DNA of 64,000 bases, taken from NCBI GenBank assembly GCA_946699065.1, contig CAMPDV010000426.1, forward strand, positions 124,001-188,000, read 5' to 3'. The DNA is from Loxodes magnus. Taxonomy: Eukaryota; Ciliophora; Karyorelictea; Loxodida; Loxodidae. Below are positions 48,442 through 60,700 of the stretch, one piece after another; the stretch's first letter is position 1; each line of letters opens with the position of its first letter. Made by a program: the position numbers and the translations under genes. The notes below the pieces were generated by a model, which did not search any database, had not been told where the DNA came from, and worked only from the letters and a program-made list of their open reading frames with translations.

Positions 48442-49050
48442 TATATAACTATTATTATTAACTTTAAAATCTGACTATGAATTGAATATTTTATTATTTT
48501 AATATAGGATATATAAAATAATATCTAGCTACTAACTTTCCTTCTTAATTGATAGTATACTATATTTAAAAGCTTTTATTTATATTTATTTTCCTTCTAT
48601 TTTGATGTAATTAATACTTATCGATTTTAATACATTTCTTAAACTAAAACCTATGTTTTCTAAATATCATATTGAAAATTTTAAAAAAGCACAACCAATT
48701 TAATTTTGCTTAGGTCTATTTCCTTAACGAAAAATACTAATATACAGCATATTAAATGAAAGATTTAAGCTAAATAGCTTCCTTAATATAAGTGTATTTA
48801 CTTTTTATTTATATAGAGCAAATGTTTTATTCCATTTTCATTCTTTTAGCCAAACCTTTCGCTGTATTAAATCCCAATTGTTCTTGCAAGCTATACTTAT
48901 TATATACCATTTTAACTTTCTTTAAATTAATTCCAGTTATAAGTGAAGCTGTGATATTAAATGTCTGTATCTTTACCTAAAATAATCATATTTTGATTGT
49001 TTAATATTGCTAACTTTCTTTAATCTTAAAAGCACTCTTTTAAATAAAAA

Positions 49051-50847
49051 ATGTAAGCAACGCAGTGCTCTTTATGTAAGAAGCAGTATGATAGATAAAA
49101 GCATATTCCTAAGTAACTTCAATGTGGCTGCGTTTAGTGCGAAAAATGCCTTAAGTTTTTCTTTTAGGCTTTAAATCATTTCTTTTGCAAAGTGCACAAT
49201 AAAACGTTCAACTAAAAGATTGAAGTATTGCAGACTGCTACTTAGTATTTACCTGTGTAATAAAACTCTGTGATAGAAAACTAAATCTTAGTATGCTCTA
49301 AGCATAAGAAAGACTGCGTTTTGTATTGCTTAAATGAAAAGTCCTTAATTTGCTTGATTTGTGTGACAGGAGACCATAGAGGTTATGAAATGTAATCTTT
49401 TGAGGAAGCTTATGAGTCAATGAAGTAGAAGTATGAAACTGATATACGAGAGTTTAAAGAGCAGGCTTAATTATAAGACATAAGCAACAGCTATAAAGGC
49501 TTGAATGAAATGCTGCAAAATCATTCTTCTTAAATAAGCAATCTAATGGTAAATGTTTAATAACACTTTTTTAATGTTATAAGCATATTATGTGAGCAAG
49601 AACTTCATACTTAGATAGGATAAATCAAGTAAAACTAGGAGTTTGTTTAGAAAATATAGCATAATGTTGATATCTTATAAAAGAAGGTATTACAGGTAGA
49701 GAGCATCTAATGTAGTTCATTTGAAGTAATCTTGAAAAAAAACGAGGAGATAGCAAATTTTAAAAACTAGTTTGAAAGTGAAGTTAAAAACTAGATGTAG
49801 GAATTAGATACAAATCAAACTTATTTATAAGAACTAAATGAAAGTGATTTAGAAAAATTACTAAAGAACAAAGTATATGAAAGACTTGTAAACTTGAAAG
49901 AAGAACATACAGTACTACCAAAGAAAATAAGTTTGGTATTTCCTACTGAAGAGGTTAAACAAGAAATCTAAAAGTAGTTACTACAACAGTCAAAATCTTA
50001 GGAAAATATAACCCACGCAAAAGAAACAAAAAATCAAAGTTAAAGTCAACATTTTACTCAATACCGCAGAGCTATTCATCACTCTAAATAAATTTAAATT
50101 TGCAATCTCAGCACAAAGTAAGTTACTTTAGAAACTCTAAGTCATTTTTCTTCCTTAAAAGGAAATTGCACTTACTCATTATAAATATTCGATACTTAGA
50201 TTATTCTTGCAGGTGGACATCCTAAAACTTCGCATATGAGTAACGTAACAAACATATAAGGAAATACCATTCTAAATGATGCTAAAATGAACTGTCCTAA
50301 GTAATTTCCATCACTAACTTTCAATAACCAATAACTGGTTTATATTGTAAATGGTTGGGAGCAAAAGAAGTAATACCTGAACGTATGCGAGAGTTATAAT
50401 ATCAACACTCATAATATTGATCTAATCTCCTAACATCCCTATAAAATGTACGGCAATGGTATTTGCTATGCTTTCGATATGATTTTTACTTTTGGAGGAT
50501 AAAATGCAAGAAATAAAGTCTGCTCATACGAAGTGATAAAAGAAAAGTGAATAGAGTCTAAAGAAAGCATGCCGAAATCGTCAGGAGGTGTCGCAGCAGT
50601 TTATAGTAGAGACATTGAGTCTATATTTTTGTATGACAACTGGAATGATTTTGGAAAAACTTATATATATGACTGTAAGAGTTTTAAAGAACATGGAAAA
50701 GAATTTCCTCAAAGTAAGACGTGGTTCTGGTATAACGCTATATGTGAAAATAGCAAAATATATATGTTTGACGGAAGTCCAAATTCAAGCGTACTCTATT
50801 AGTACGATTATGCAGGTAGGAAGGAATGGACGAAAGCAACTTAATGA
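49051..50847 (+). CDS. TRIM-like protein: RING, B-box, coiled coil, Kelch repeats
   Basis: This 598-residue protein is in a single frame. Residues 6-50 form a RING-like cluster (CSLC, CGC, C-x2-C, CKVH). The B-box follows at ~79-110 (VCSKHKKDC...CLICVTGDH). A Gln/Lys-rich coiled coil spans ~115-300. The C-terminal ~260 residues carry Kelch blades (IILAGGHPKT, YIVNGWEQKK, MIFTFGGQNA, and a last blade ending YDYAGRKEWTKAT). Such proteins are usually E3 ubiquitin ligases with a substrate-binding propeller. ATG 49051 precedes the first zinc ligand by five residues. It ends ...TAA (Gln) TGA. A truncated, decayed duplicate lies at 3473-5021. Confidence 0.85.
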
Positions 50848-52197
50848 TCAATACATTAACTTTAAAATTTTTCCTTTATAATATTAAAAAAGGTTTAAAG
50901 CTTGTCTATAAAAAGGTAAAAGCTAATTAAAATTTAAGACTTTCATTAGCAAAAAATATAAATAAAAATAAATAAATCTCATATCTATTATTTATAAAAT
51001 AAATATATTAAGATAATAAAGATGAAACTAAATATTGAAGTATTAAACAAAATTCCAAGAGTTATTTCTTTAAAAATTATTAAAAAGGTATAAAATAGCG
51101 AAAAAGCTTAAAAATGCTTTGCTAAATCTTTTAAGTTAAATAAATTTATAAATAACCTACTTTATGATATTTTTTATTAGTTATATAAAGTAATAGGAAA
51201 ATTTTAATGAATATTACAAGCTTTTTAATTAATAATCTAAATAGATGAGACTTTTAAATTATTGCTGTAATAATAAGTGAAAAATTCATATGTAGACATG
51301 AAAAAAGGAGCTTTAAAGTATTAACAAGATGATAAGAGAAGATATCAGAATATATCAATCTTTTAAGATTGAATAGGAAAAATTAAATAACCTTATTCAA
51401 CTGATTTATTTGTTTATACTAGAACTGAAAAAAACATCAAACTTTTGATGTCAATTAATAGATTAAAACTCTTAATTAAAAAATTAAAAGATATTAAAGC
51501 ATTTTTAAACAAGTTTTATTATGCTTGCTTGAAGAAATTAAAAAGTAACCTAAATAAATAAAAACTTGTAAAAATTAAGAAGAATTTAAGTATTTTTATA
51601 TCGATATTTTATATGTAAGATTTAAAAGATTTATCAGACTATCATTCTTTAAACTAAATAAGATTTATTTACTTTATCTGAGATTTTAATTGCATCAAAA
51701 TTAAATAAAATATATTTGCTTATATAATCAAGGAAAAAATTTGACGTGTCAATTACATCTATATGCTAAAAGCTAGTCTAATTATACTTTTTTATAAAGA
51801 CATTGTGCTTCTTAAGATTTCATATATACTTCGTATATTTTAATCAACTTATAATATCTTTAGTTAAGGTATTTTATTATTGTTTGGTTTCTTTAATGAC
51901 ATATAATTTAAGTTTCGCATAAATGCTTAAAATCAGAAAGCCAACTTCTATTCATTTTTATTTTTTACCTTCAACTCTTTTGATTTAAATATAAATAATA
52001 TTTCAACTGATGCTTAATATACTTTTAGCTTTATTAATTTGAAAGAAATTTAATAAGCATAAGCTTTTCATACTTATAATAGCTAAAACTCTGAATTTTA
52101 AGTTATATATTTAATGTTTTTTAATTCCTTTCTTTTATATATCTTTTGTAGTATTATTTCAATCTTTTCACTTAGAATCTAGTGCTTTTATTAAATA
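49289..52197. repeat. Segmental duplication block, right copy
   Basis: This is the partner of 3472-6380. The right copy holds the complete TRIM-like gene with its 5' half outside the block, so it is the source or the better preserved copy. Divergence is a few percent plus indels. The block's right edge falls inside the minus-strand frame at 51728-52621. Confidence 0.9.
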
Positions 52198-52621
52198 AAT
52201 ACTCAGGCTTTAAACTTAATCTATCTGATATTTTTTGTTATTTACATCTAACTTTACAGTTCTAGAAAATTGCTTGTATAAAAGTATAATACTTAGTTAT
52301 AAACAATTCTTTCTGTTATATACTTTGCTTATATAGCTTCTGGTATTTATTTATAATGTCTTATTTTTAATTTTCTTTGAATCTCTAGAAATAAAGTTAC
52401 CCACTCATTTTTAAGCCTTATTAATCATTTTTGGTGATTAAATTATCTGAGTTATTGCTTTATATACAAAAAGCCATTCAATTTAATAATTTTCCTTTAT
52501 GATATTTTTTATAGTACTGCAAATAGCCAATCATGCTAAAATTACTTTTCTTACCTAAAAGCATTCAGTTACTATTGTTTATTCACATTCCTTAATTACT
52601 GTGAAATCATCCGCAGTACAT
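51728..52621 (-). CDS. Possible protein of 297 residues, convergent with the TRIM-like gene
   Basis: A single minus-strand frame runs from ATG 52619-52621 to TGA 51728-51730. It is Tyr/Lys/Gln-rich with several Trp. Segments such as RNQTIIKYLNQRYYKLIKIY and YEVYMKSQEAQCLYKKVQLD look protein-like. In the duplicate block at 5.9-6.4 kb the same frame is broken by indels. That fits decay of the left copy, but would also fit non-coding DNA. No domain is recognised. Confidence 0.3.
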
Positions 52622-53984
52622 TATGATAGCAAAATTCTAACTATATAATCATTTAATCTTAACTAGAAAAGGTATAGATGAATAAAAATTGAAGTATGAA
52701 GAATGGAGATGAAACAGGACTAAATTAACCTGCTTACTAAAGGTTAATTCATAGAAGCATTCATCTTTAGATTATATCAATCAAGATTTTCCTGATTATT
52801 GCATATGCTTTTATGGATATCAACGATAGATTTATTTATATCACTTTACAGTCTAAAAATATTAAACTATTTTGATATAGAAAATAAAGCTTTAGATAAA
52901 GGATTAAAATAATAATTTAAAAGGAAAATAAACAAAAAATTTAGTTGATAATCTATTAAATGTACTAGGAAATTATTTTAGTTATAAAATAAGTTTAATA
53001 AAAAGAGAAATTTCCAACTAAACTTTGGGTAAATAAACAAGGTAAATTTAATTCTATATTCACATCAACATTTTAAGTGTAAGTTTGTATAAAACCAAAA
53101 GAAGTAAATTTAATTAGCTGTTTATTACAAAATTATAAGAAATATCTGAAAGAGTTTAATTTAGAAATCACAACTTGAAAAATGTTTCATTGCAGATAAA
53201 AAACTACTTAAAAACTAAATTTATTAGAAAAAAATAAGTTAGAAAACAAGAAGAAGAGGAAAGTTATAATGTAGGGCATTTTTAAATTAATTAGTGTCAA
53301 GTTATTTAAAAGATTATATAATTTTTAAATTATTAATAATGATAGTGAAAATTAACAAATTAAGTAAGTCAGTCAAGAGCTTGGAAATAATAAGATTATA
53401 AAATATTTTAATAATAAGAGTTTATTATTTTGCTTTAATAATTACGGTTACTTATTACTAGAAGAATAATATTTAGCTTAAATTAACTTTTAATCAATTT
53501 AGCTAGAAATTTTACGCTCAAATCACATTAGTAATTTAAATATTCAGATGGGTAGTGCAAACAATATAACAGAGACCAGAGTTAGATCTGGGGATAATAT
53601 TTTAGCTTGTTTCAGATATTAATAATATTGATGGAATTCTTTATATACAAGTGAAAACTTTGATGAGAGAAGTGAAAAGGAATATACTGCAATTGAATTT
53701 AAATTTTGAAGGAAATTTTAGATAAAGTTTCTTTTATAGATTTCAATCTGATTTTAGATTTAAAAATTTTAGTCTAATTATTTCATTAAGACATATTAAT
53801 GAATTGAAAGAAAGCTATGCTATTTAATTTATATCATGGAAAAATGATGATGTTTTTGTATTTTTCTAGTTGTTATAGAGATTAAGATAAAATGATTATA
53901 AGTATTTTATTTAATGTTATACGAAAATGGACTACCGCAGGATCGGAAAAAATTAGAAAGGACTAATAAATAAAAAAAATAAAG
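52622..53984. other. Region upstream of the endonuclease fragment
   Basis: No firm gene lies here. From about 53549 a plus-strand frame (MGSANNITETRVRSGDNILA) leads towards the endonuclease start. It could be remnant ORF1 or leader of the same LINE. The rest is AT-rich. Confidence 0.3.
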
Positions 53985-54628
53985 ATGGGACATATAAATA
54001 TTAATGGAATAGCTAGCAAATGCTTGAATATTGAAGAATTTATCAGAGATATCAGTATATATATTTTATCAATAAACGAAACCTGATAAAAAGATGATTT
54101 TCCTCCAACATTGATAAATGGATTTAAAACATATTTTAAGAACGTAGGAAAAGGAGGAGGCTTATGACTAATTGTAGGATAAGAATTAATAGTACAGAAA
54201 TACATACATAAGTTGGAAAAGAAATAAATCGATTTATAACAATTAAACTGGATAATATTTTAATTACATCTTGTTACATGCCTGATTGTGGAAAAAGTTG
54301 AGATGCTAAAGATTTAGCGTATGAACAACTAAATACATTGCTGAGTTTATATAATGATAATCCACATATATTAATGGGAGATTTCAATGCTCTTTTATAA
54401 GGTTTCGGTAATAATCCTGAAAATACTTATGATAATAACATTAGGCTATTAAAATTTTTATTATAAAACGATCTTGAGATAGTGAACGATAGCAACATTA
54501 ATACATGTATTCACAAACGAACAGGAAAAACGTATTGTAATGATTATATCATTATAAACAACCATTTGAACGTTAATTAGTTTGCAAATTTCACTCCTCA
54601 TAAATAAATAAATAATAAATAAATTTGA
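53985..54628 (+). pseudogene. Non-LTR retrotransposon APE-type endonuclease, truncated and frameshifted
   Basis: It starts MGHININGIASKCLNIEEF. It carries motifs of the exonuclease-endonuclease-phosphatase fold found at the N-terminus of LINE ORF2: SINETW (catalytic Glu), GGGLWLIV, CYMPD, MGDFNA (catalytic Asp/Asn) and a C-terminal CNDYII strand. A one-base frameshift lies near 54238, before ITIKLDNILITSCYMP. The final SDH motif and the whole reverse transcriptase are missing. The frame runs into the AAAT tail of an inverted SINE and stops at its TGA 54626-54628. It is a dead 5' fragment. Confidence 0.82.
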
Positions 54629-55117
54629 TTATAGAGCGCGTAGCACTCTCGTTGGTGCGCAGCTCTTTAATAAATGTTTCATACTGACAAGAATGTTTGT
54701 TACTCATAAAACTATCAGATACTGATAAATCTTGTTCAATACTGGTATAATTATTCAGTACTGATAAAAATTTTCAATACTGATATAATTTTAGAATACT
54801 CGTAATCTTTAATACTTGTTAGAGGTTCAAGGACATGGCAGGATTGTGTCTCATTGCATCACCAAAGCAGAGGACGACATGTGTCAATTATGGGTACTTA
54901 AATTCCCCACCTCTGATGAAGCTCGCAATATTATTTCTTTTGCGTTCCAGTATTAAAAATAAACGAAACAAAGTCAAGCCAACGTCGAAGGTCTAAGAAT
55001 CTTATGTCTCGAGGCCAAACCAAAGCAGAGGAAGATATAAAGTTGATTATGGGTACTTAACTTCCCCAACCTCTGATGAAGATGACCTTGTTGCTCACCT
55101 TCGAACAAATATGGCGA
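54601..55117 (-). mobile_element. SINE family 1, copy e (inverted)
   Basis: This is a full two-unit copy on the minus strand, tail at the left and 5' CGCCATA at the right. It lies between the LINE endonuclease fragment and a truncated membrane-protein gene. The tail is AAATAAATAAATAATAAATAAATTTG. It shares the GCGTTCCAGTATTAAAAATAAACG spacer type with copy f. Confidence 0.88.
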
Positions 55118-55220
55118 TATAAATAAATATATATAATAATAGGACTAATCCTAATAATTGGCTTTATAAGTGTTTTGTTTTTAACTAAAAAAGAGTCTCG
55201 AAAAAATAAAAGTGATTGAT

Positions 55221-55615
55221 ATGTATGATAAAAGGCATAACTATGTTCTTGGGTAGTTTATGAAGTTAAAGAAAACATCCATAGGTGGACTCTTTTCATC
55301 TTTCTTTGGTGTACTAGCCATTGCATTTGTATTAAATAACTTAATAAGTTTTACTGTTGATAATCTTGAAGAAAGTAAAGCTCTCATTCCCTATCTTACT
55401 TTAAAAGAAACTTACCCTACTATTAAGTCAAATCTATAATTTATGGAATGCCTTGATATAAAAATAAAAATTTTTCATAGGTTATTGATTAAAAGGAGAT
55501 TATAATTATTTGAAGTGGAAAAAGATGATTTATAAGAAAATTCTGCAACTTAGGGATAAGAAATAAAGACCAAGAAAAGGATGAAGAGAATGAGGAAGAT
55601 AAAAGGGAGGAAGAT
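55221..55615 (+). pseudogene. N-terminal part of a membrane protein, cut off by retroelement sequence
   Basis: The frame from ATG 55221 reads MYDKRHNYVLGQFMKLKKTS, then a transmembrane helix IGGLFSSFFGVLAIAFVLNN at ~22-41. An extracytoplasmic-looking segment with a Cys follows. This (basic region, IGG..S helix, lumenal domain) resembles the first membrane span of large multi-pass ciliate proteins. The end is Lys/Glu-rich. At ~55615 it runs into an inverted ORF1 type B remnant. A frame change near 55570 would give an acidic tail ending at TGA 55620-55622 inside the junction. Only the first ~120 residues of the original gene remain. Confidence 0.5.
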
Positions 55616-55935
55616 GAGTCTTGATTCGATTTCCTCTAGCCTGTTCAGATTCTCCATTAGTTTTTCATTGTCCTTTTTCAGCTTCCTGACCTGGCTAGAA
55701 GGATTAAACTCCGAAACCTCCTAGTGAAGAGCAGACTACATCTGCTTCCTTGATTTCTCTTATGAGGTTTGAGTTGTTGTATGTGCTGTCTTCTGAGCTT
55801 GTTTCTGTTGCTCTCCAGGTTATTAAGATTAAGAAAAAGGTTAGATTAAGGGAAAGAAGACTACCCAAGATTGGATTCAGGTTTCCTCTCCAACTTTTTG
55901 GAGGTGGTGTAGAAACCTATTTTGAATATTTGCAT
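55616..55935 (-). pseudogene. ORF1 type B, 5' fragment
   Basis: On the minus strand this carries the conserved leader (FYTTSKKLERKPESNLG) and then the ORF1 N-terminus (MQSALHQEVSEFNPSSQVRK, KDNEKLMENL, EEIESRL). It ends abruptly at ~55616 within the coiled coil. The orientation is opposite to the truncated gene it joins. Truncation on the 3' side of the element is unusual for LINE insertion, where 5' truncation is typical. Deletion or recombination after insertion is therefore likely. Confidence 0.7.
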
Positions 55936-56686
55936 TTTTGATTTTATTTAATGAAAATAATAATAAAAGATATATCACTTTAAAGTTATATCAGTTATAT
56001 TTAAACTTTTATAGGTACTACTAATATTAGTATATCATAAGTTCTCTACATTTAACTTAAACTAACTAATAAATGTAATAGCTATATCTATTTATAATAA
56101 GTATATTAACTATTTTTCTTAGTTATATCCTTTATTTTAAATAAAGATAAATATAAAAGCATATTTATTAACCTTTATGCTTAAAGAAAGAAATCCTTTT
56201 TTAAAGCAAAGTCAAACCTAAATTTAGTTTTATATCATTTTTTATTTATAAACTAGAAAATATTTAAGAGACTAGAAATCATCCAGTCATAACTTCCTAG
56301 CTACCAATTTAACCATAAATAAACCTAATTTAATTAAATATATTTATCCCTATTAATCCTAAGCTTATTTTTACTTCTACTCGATGCTTATAACACCTAA
56401 ATTGAGAGACAATCTCAATTTACTTTATTTTATCTAGTTTTTTAAAAGAGAGGTTCAAATATTCAAGAAAGCCCAAGCTTTACATTAACATTAGCATTTA
56501 GTAATTTAGAGAATATTCAGAATTTGAAGCAGACAGTACTTGAACCTTTTATATGCTTTATAATAAGCTAAGCAGAAAAAAGAAAAGTTTATTACTAAAA
56601 TTACTATTTTAGTTAATAAGGAAACTTTATTTATTTTTAAGCAGCAAATTAAAATCTTTATTATTTATATATTATTAAATTACATT
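55936..56686. other. Intergenic, nothing supported
   Basis: This is 750 bp of AT-rich DNA between the retroelement fragment and SINE copy f. No feature is recognised. Confidence 0.4.
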
Positions 56687-57201
56687 TTAAAACCGCCATA
56701 GTTGTTCGAAGGTGAACAACAAGGTCATCTTCATCAAAGGTTGGGGAAGTTAAGTACCCATAATCGACTTTATGTCTTCCTCTGCTTTGGTTTGGCCTCG
56801 AGACATAAGATTCTTAGACCTTCGACGTTGGCTTGACTTGGTTTCGTTTATTTTTAATACTGGAACTAAAAAGGAATAATATTGCGAGCTTCATCAGAGA
56901 TGGGTAATTTAAGTACCCATAATTGATACATGTCGTCCTCTACTTTGGTGATGCAATAAGACACAATCCTGCCATGTCCTTGAACCTCCAACAAGTAGAT
57001 AAGATTACGAGTATTCTAAAATTATATCAGTATTGAAAATTTTTATCAGTACTGAATAATTATACCAGTATTGAACAAGGTCTATCAGTATCTGATAGTT
57101 TTATGAGTAGCAAACATTCTTGTCAGTATGAAACATTTATTAAAGAGCTTCGCACCAACGAGAGTGATACGCGCTCTATAATCAAATTTATTTATTTATT
57201 T
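56687..57201 (+). mobile_element. SINE family 1, copy f
   Basis: This is a full two-unit copy with 5' TTTTAAAACCGCCATAG, the spacer TTCGACGTTGGCTTGACTTGG shared (inverted) with copy e, the 3' hairpin and four ATTT tail units. Its hairpin has AGCTTCGCACC in place of AGCTGCGCACC. Confidence 0.88.
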
Positions 57202-57762
57202 AGTTTTTTATTTTATGATAAAATACCATTTTCAGTAAAGCTAAAAAAGCAAAGAAACTAAATAAGGCTAAGAAATTCTGGTAAATATTAGAATATTAAA
57301 AATATAACAAAGAGATTTAAGAAAAGGAAGGAATTTAAATAATTTAATAACATCTGAAAAATTAAAAAAGATATAAAATCTTAATTTAGAAGCAAATAAC
57401 AGAAAAAAAGAGAATAAGAGGAAATTGCTTAAGGAAGAATAATATATTTCAATTTAATATTTATACTAGAGATTATTTAATATAAATTCTCTTTTATTTG
57501 CATTCTTCATATGAAATAACTATTTATCATAATATGAAAATTCTTTTATATTTAAATATTCAACCATAAGCTAATATTATTTATCTCTTAAAGCACTTTA
57601 GATATATTTTAATAAATATTTCTTTCTCTTATCTATTTAAAATTTAATTAGCACTAGCTTAGAGAAAGTTAAGTATATAAAATTATCAATAAAAGTTTAA
57701 GGTTTTATTACTTAAATGATAAAACAAGGAATATAAGCAAATAAAAATTAAGTGCTTTTTAA
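57202..57762. other. Spacer with Lys-rich plus-strand fragments
   Basis: A plus-strand frame (KAKKLNKAKKFWQILEYQKY) and an opposite hydrophobic frame ending in the SINE tail TGA are both open over about 100-250 bp. I cannot choose between them and call no gene. Confidence 0.25.
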
Positions 57763-60700
57763 TCAAAGTTGATAAAAAGTTTAAGGGCTTTTTTACACGC
57801 CTCCTTCGCTTTGTTTGCTCTCCTCTAGCATCAATGAGCTCATTTTTAAGTATTAATTTCAAAAGACTAATTTCCTTTCTGTAATTAGCTCACTCAGTTT
57901 TAGGATTTCTTTTTTAATTTTATGGATTTTCAAATCATTATTATCTAAAATATTGTCTACATAGCTAATAGGATATAGTTAATCTGAAATGCCATCAAAA
58001 TTTATCTATAAAATTTTTAATTTACTTACATTATCGGCTTGTTAGAAGCTTCCTTTATAAAAGTTTTGCTGTAATCTATGAAAATCTGCAGGTTTATTGT
58101 CTTTAAGTAGAAATGTTTCCAATACAATTATTTATACAATAGTTGCAAAAATTTTGATATTATTCTCTTGAGTTGCATTAAGATTTAAAATAGCAAACTC
58201 ATTTAGATTTAAGCACAAGTTTTGTATTAATTGCTTGGAAATAAAGAAAAATATTGCTAGCATCTAAATATTTTATCTATATAAGTACTTACTTTTATGA
58301 GACTTAGCTGTTTGATAATCTTTGCTGCTCATAAGAACTTAATATGTCCCAATATGCTTCTAAATGTTCTCTAGAAAATCCAGAAGTAATGAATTCTATT
58401 ACTGTATCTGGAATGAGGTTTATTTTTTCTTGCATTCCCTAAATTAAGTTCTCAATAATATTCAGCAAGTGTTTTTATAAAGTAGAGCGGATTTCTTTTC
58501 GATCTTATTCTAAACTTATTTAATCTCATATTTAACTTCTACACAATTATTTTGCTTATTATTATTCTCTATGTTCATTACTAATAACTATTTGTGAAAA
58601 GTCTATATTTTAGTCTATCAGTTGGCTAAGACATACTTCTTAAAATATATTTCTAATTCACTCCAATGATCTATGGCTTTATTCTTCATATAATTGCATA
58701 AAAAGTATTTTGTTAGACCCGCATATCTTCAAATTATTTTTTAGCTACAGATACTAAGAATATTCTTCTTAAAGTTGATTATAGCTATTTAGAACTTGTG
58801 TGTTAGTGTTCTAGTCTTTAACTAAATTTTTTTTGTTTTATGAACTCTTAATTTTAGATCTTTACTCTTCTTCTTTTTATTGAGTACCTTAGTCTAAAAT
58901 TCTTTGGAGATACCCACAACTTCTGCTGCACTGAAACTTCGATAATAGCAATTCATTCATTTAGTTTTTTTTAAATATTTTTCTAAATTAGTTCAATAAT
59001 TAATTCTCTAGAATATCATCAATATTCTCGTTTGATTTTAATGGATTATTTTTTGTATAATTTTGATTATCATTCTATTAAATTATATCTTTTAATATAA
59101 TTTTTTTAATTATTTTATGCAGACTATTTTATGCATTATTCTATTTTTCTTATATCTATTATTCATCAGCTAAATCATTTATTTCTGATGGCTTATTTAT
59201 TAAGGGAGTATATATCTCCTTTATCCAGCCTTTCTTCTAAATTTTAATATTTTGATTCTGAAATTACCTTTTAATTTTAATTTGCTGCTAGCTTTTACTA
59301 ATATTATTAGGACTCTAATTATCTTAGTTGTTGATATCTGCATCAAGTGGTTTTATCTAAATGATATTTTTATTTTCATCAGGTATGAAATTTATCTTTA
59401 TCTCAGTAATTTCTTGTTCATTAGTTATTTAAATTAATGGTAACTACTCTGGATTTTATTATAGTATAATTTTGCTCTAAGATTTTTATCCTTCAGTTCG
59501 TAAATTTTATTTAATAATTTATTTTTCGGATTAAAAATTACTTTAATAGGTATTTTCATAAAACTCTATAGGACTATTATTTAAGCTTTAAGCACTTTGA
59601 CTTATCTTAAATAATTTTAAATTTCTGCTCAAATCTGCAAGGTTGGATGTACCTTTTTAATTGTTTATAAGTTTCAATTCTTTTTCAAGCTACTCAGTCT
59701 GTTGTAAAACACGCTAGTAATTAATTAGATCTTTGCTCTCTTTTTCTTTTGAGAGTAGTTTAAATTCTAATGATATGCTCTGCTCTTTTTAATATCTTTC
59801 TGTTTTTATATTTTTGAAAGTATTTATTTTAAGTTTATTTCTTACTTAATTAATTATTTTATTGTTCTTATCTATAAGGTCATTTAATTGAATTCTGCTT
59901 TTAGATAACGGAAGTTAGTCATTTAATGTAAGTAATTAATTTCTTCCTTTGATCTATTAATTTTTGTGATCGTGTACGTACATTTTCTCAGTCTGTATAG
60001 TCTTCGAATGAATTAAAATTGGTGAATTATCTTAAGAATTAAAAGAATTTTCTACTTGAACTAATTTAGTTTATTTAATACTTGGTAATTTTAAGCAGCA
60101 TTTCTTTGTACCTAGGAATTCTTTTAAAATAAGTTTTTTTCGCTTAATCTGTTCATTCTTTGCTTAAATTAAAGGTAATATTTTTCTTTCCTGGGCTTAT
60201 GCATTAGGATTTTCTTAATTCTAGCTACTTTAAAACTCAGAAGCATTTAACTTACTTGGAGATATCTGCAATTCTTCTAATTTTGGACTATCTTCTTTCA
60301 GCTCTTTTTTATTGATTGATGGCTTTTGTTTCTTAAGCTTCTAGTTATTTAATCTTTTCTAGATTAGAAATTAATCTACTAATGGACTTTTCGAACTTTT
60401 CCTGACTACTTCATTCATTTTGCTTCTTAAAATGGATCTGATCTATTATTTGTTTTTGGGGCTTTGATTTAATTCAACTATTGCATTTTTGTAATAATAA
60501 TCAGAGCTCATTTTTTAAATACTTCTTAGCAGATTTTATTATAAAATATCTTCCTCTTCAATTTAACTAAAATGCTTCTTTTGCTTCCTTTCTTTAGTTT
60601 TTAATCCTAATTATTTTTCTTTCTTTTAAGAAAATAATTCTTCAACTGATCTGCTTTCTGCCAAGGTTCTAATATTATTACTTTGATGCTATTCCTGCAT

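Noticed and set aside
54601..54628. CRISPR-like or microsatellite array of AAAT units
   Set aside because: These are short SINE tails of four to six units, always next to the same hairpin.
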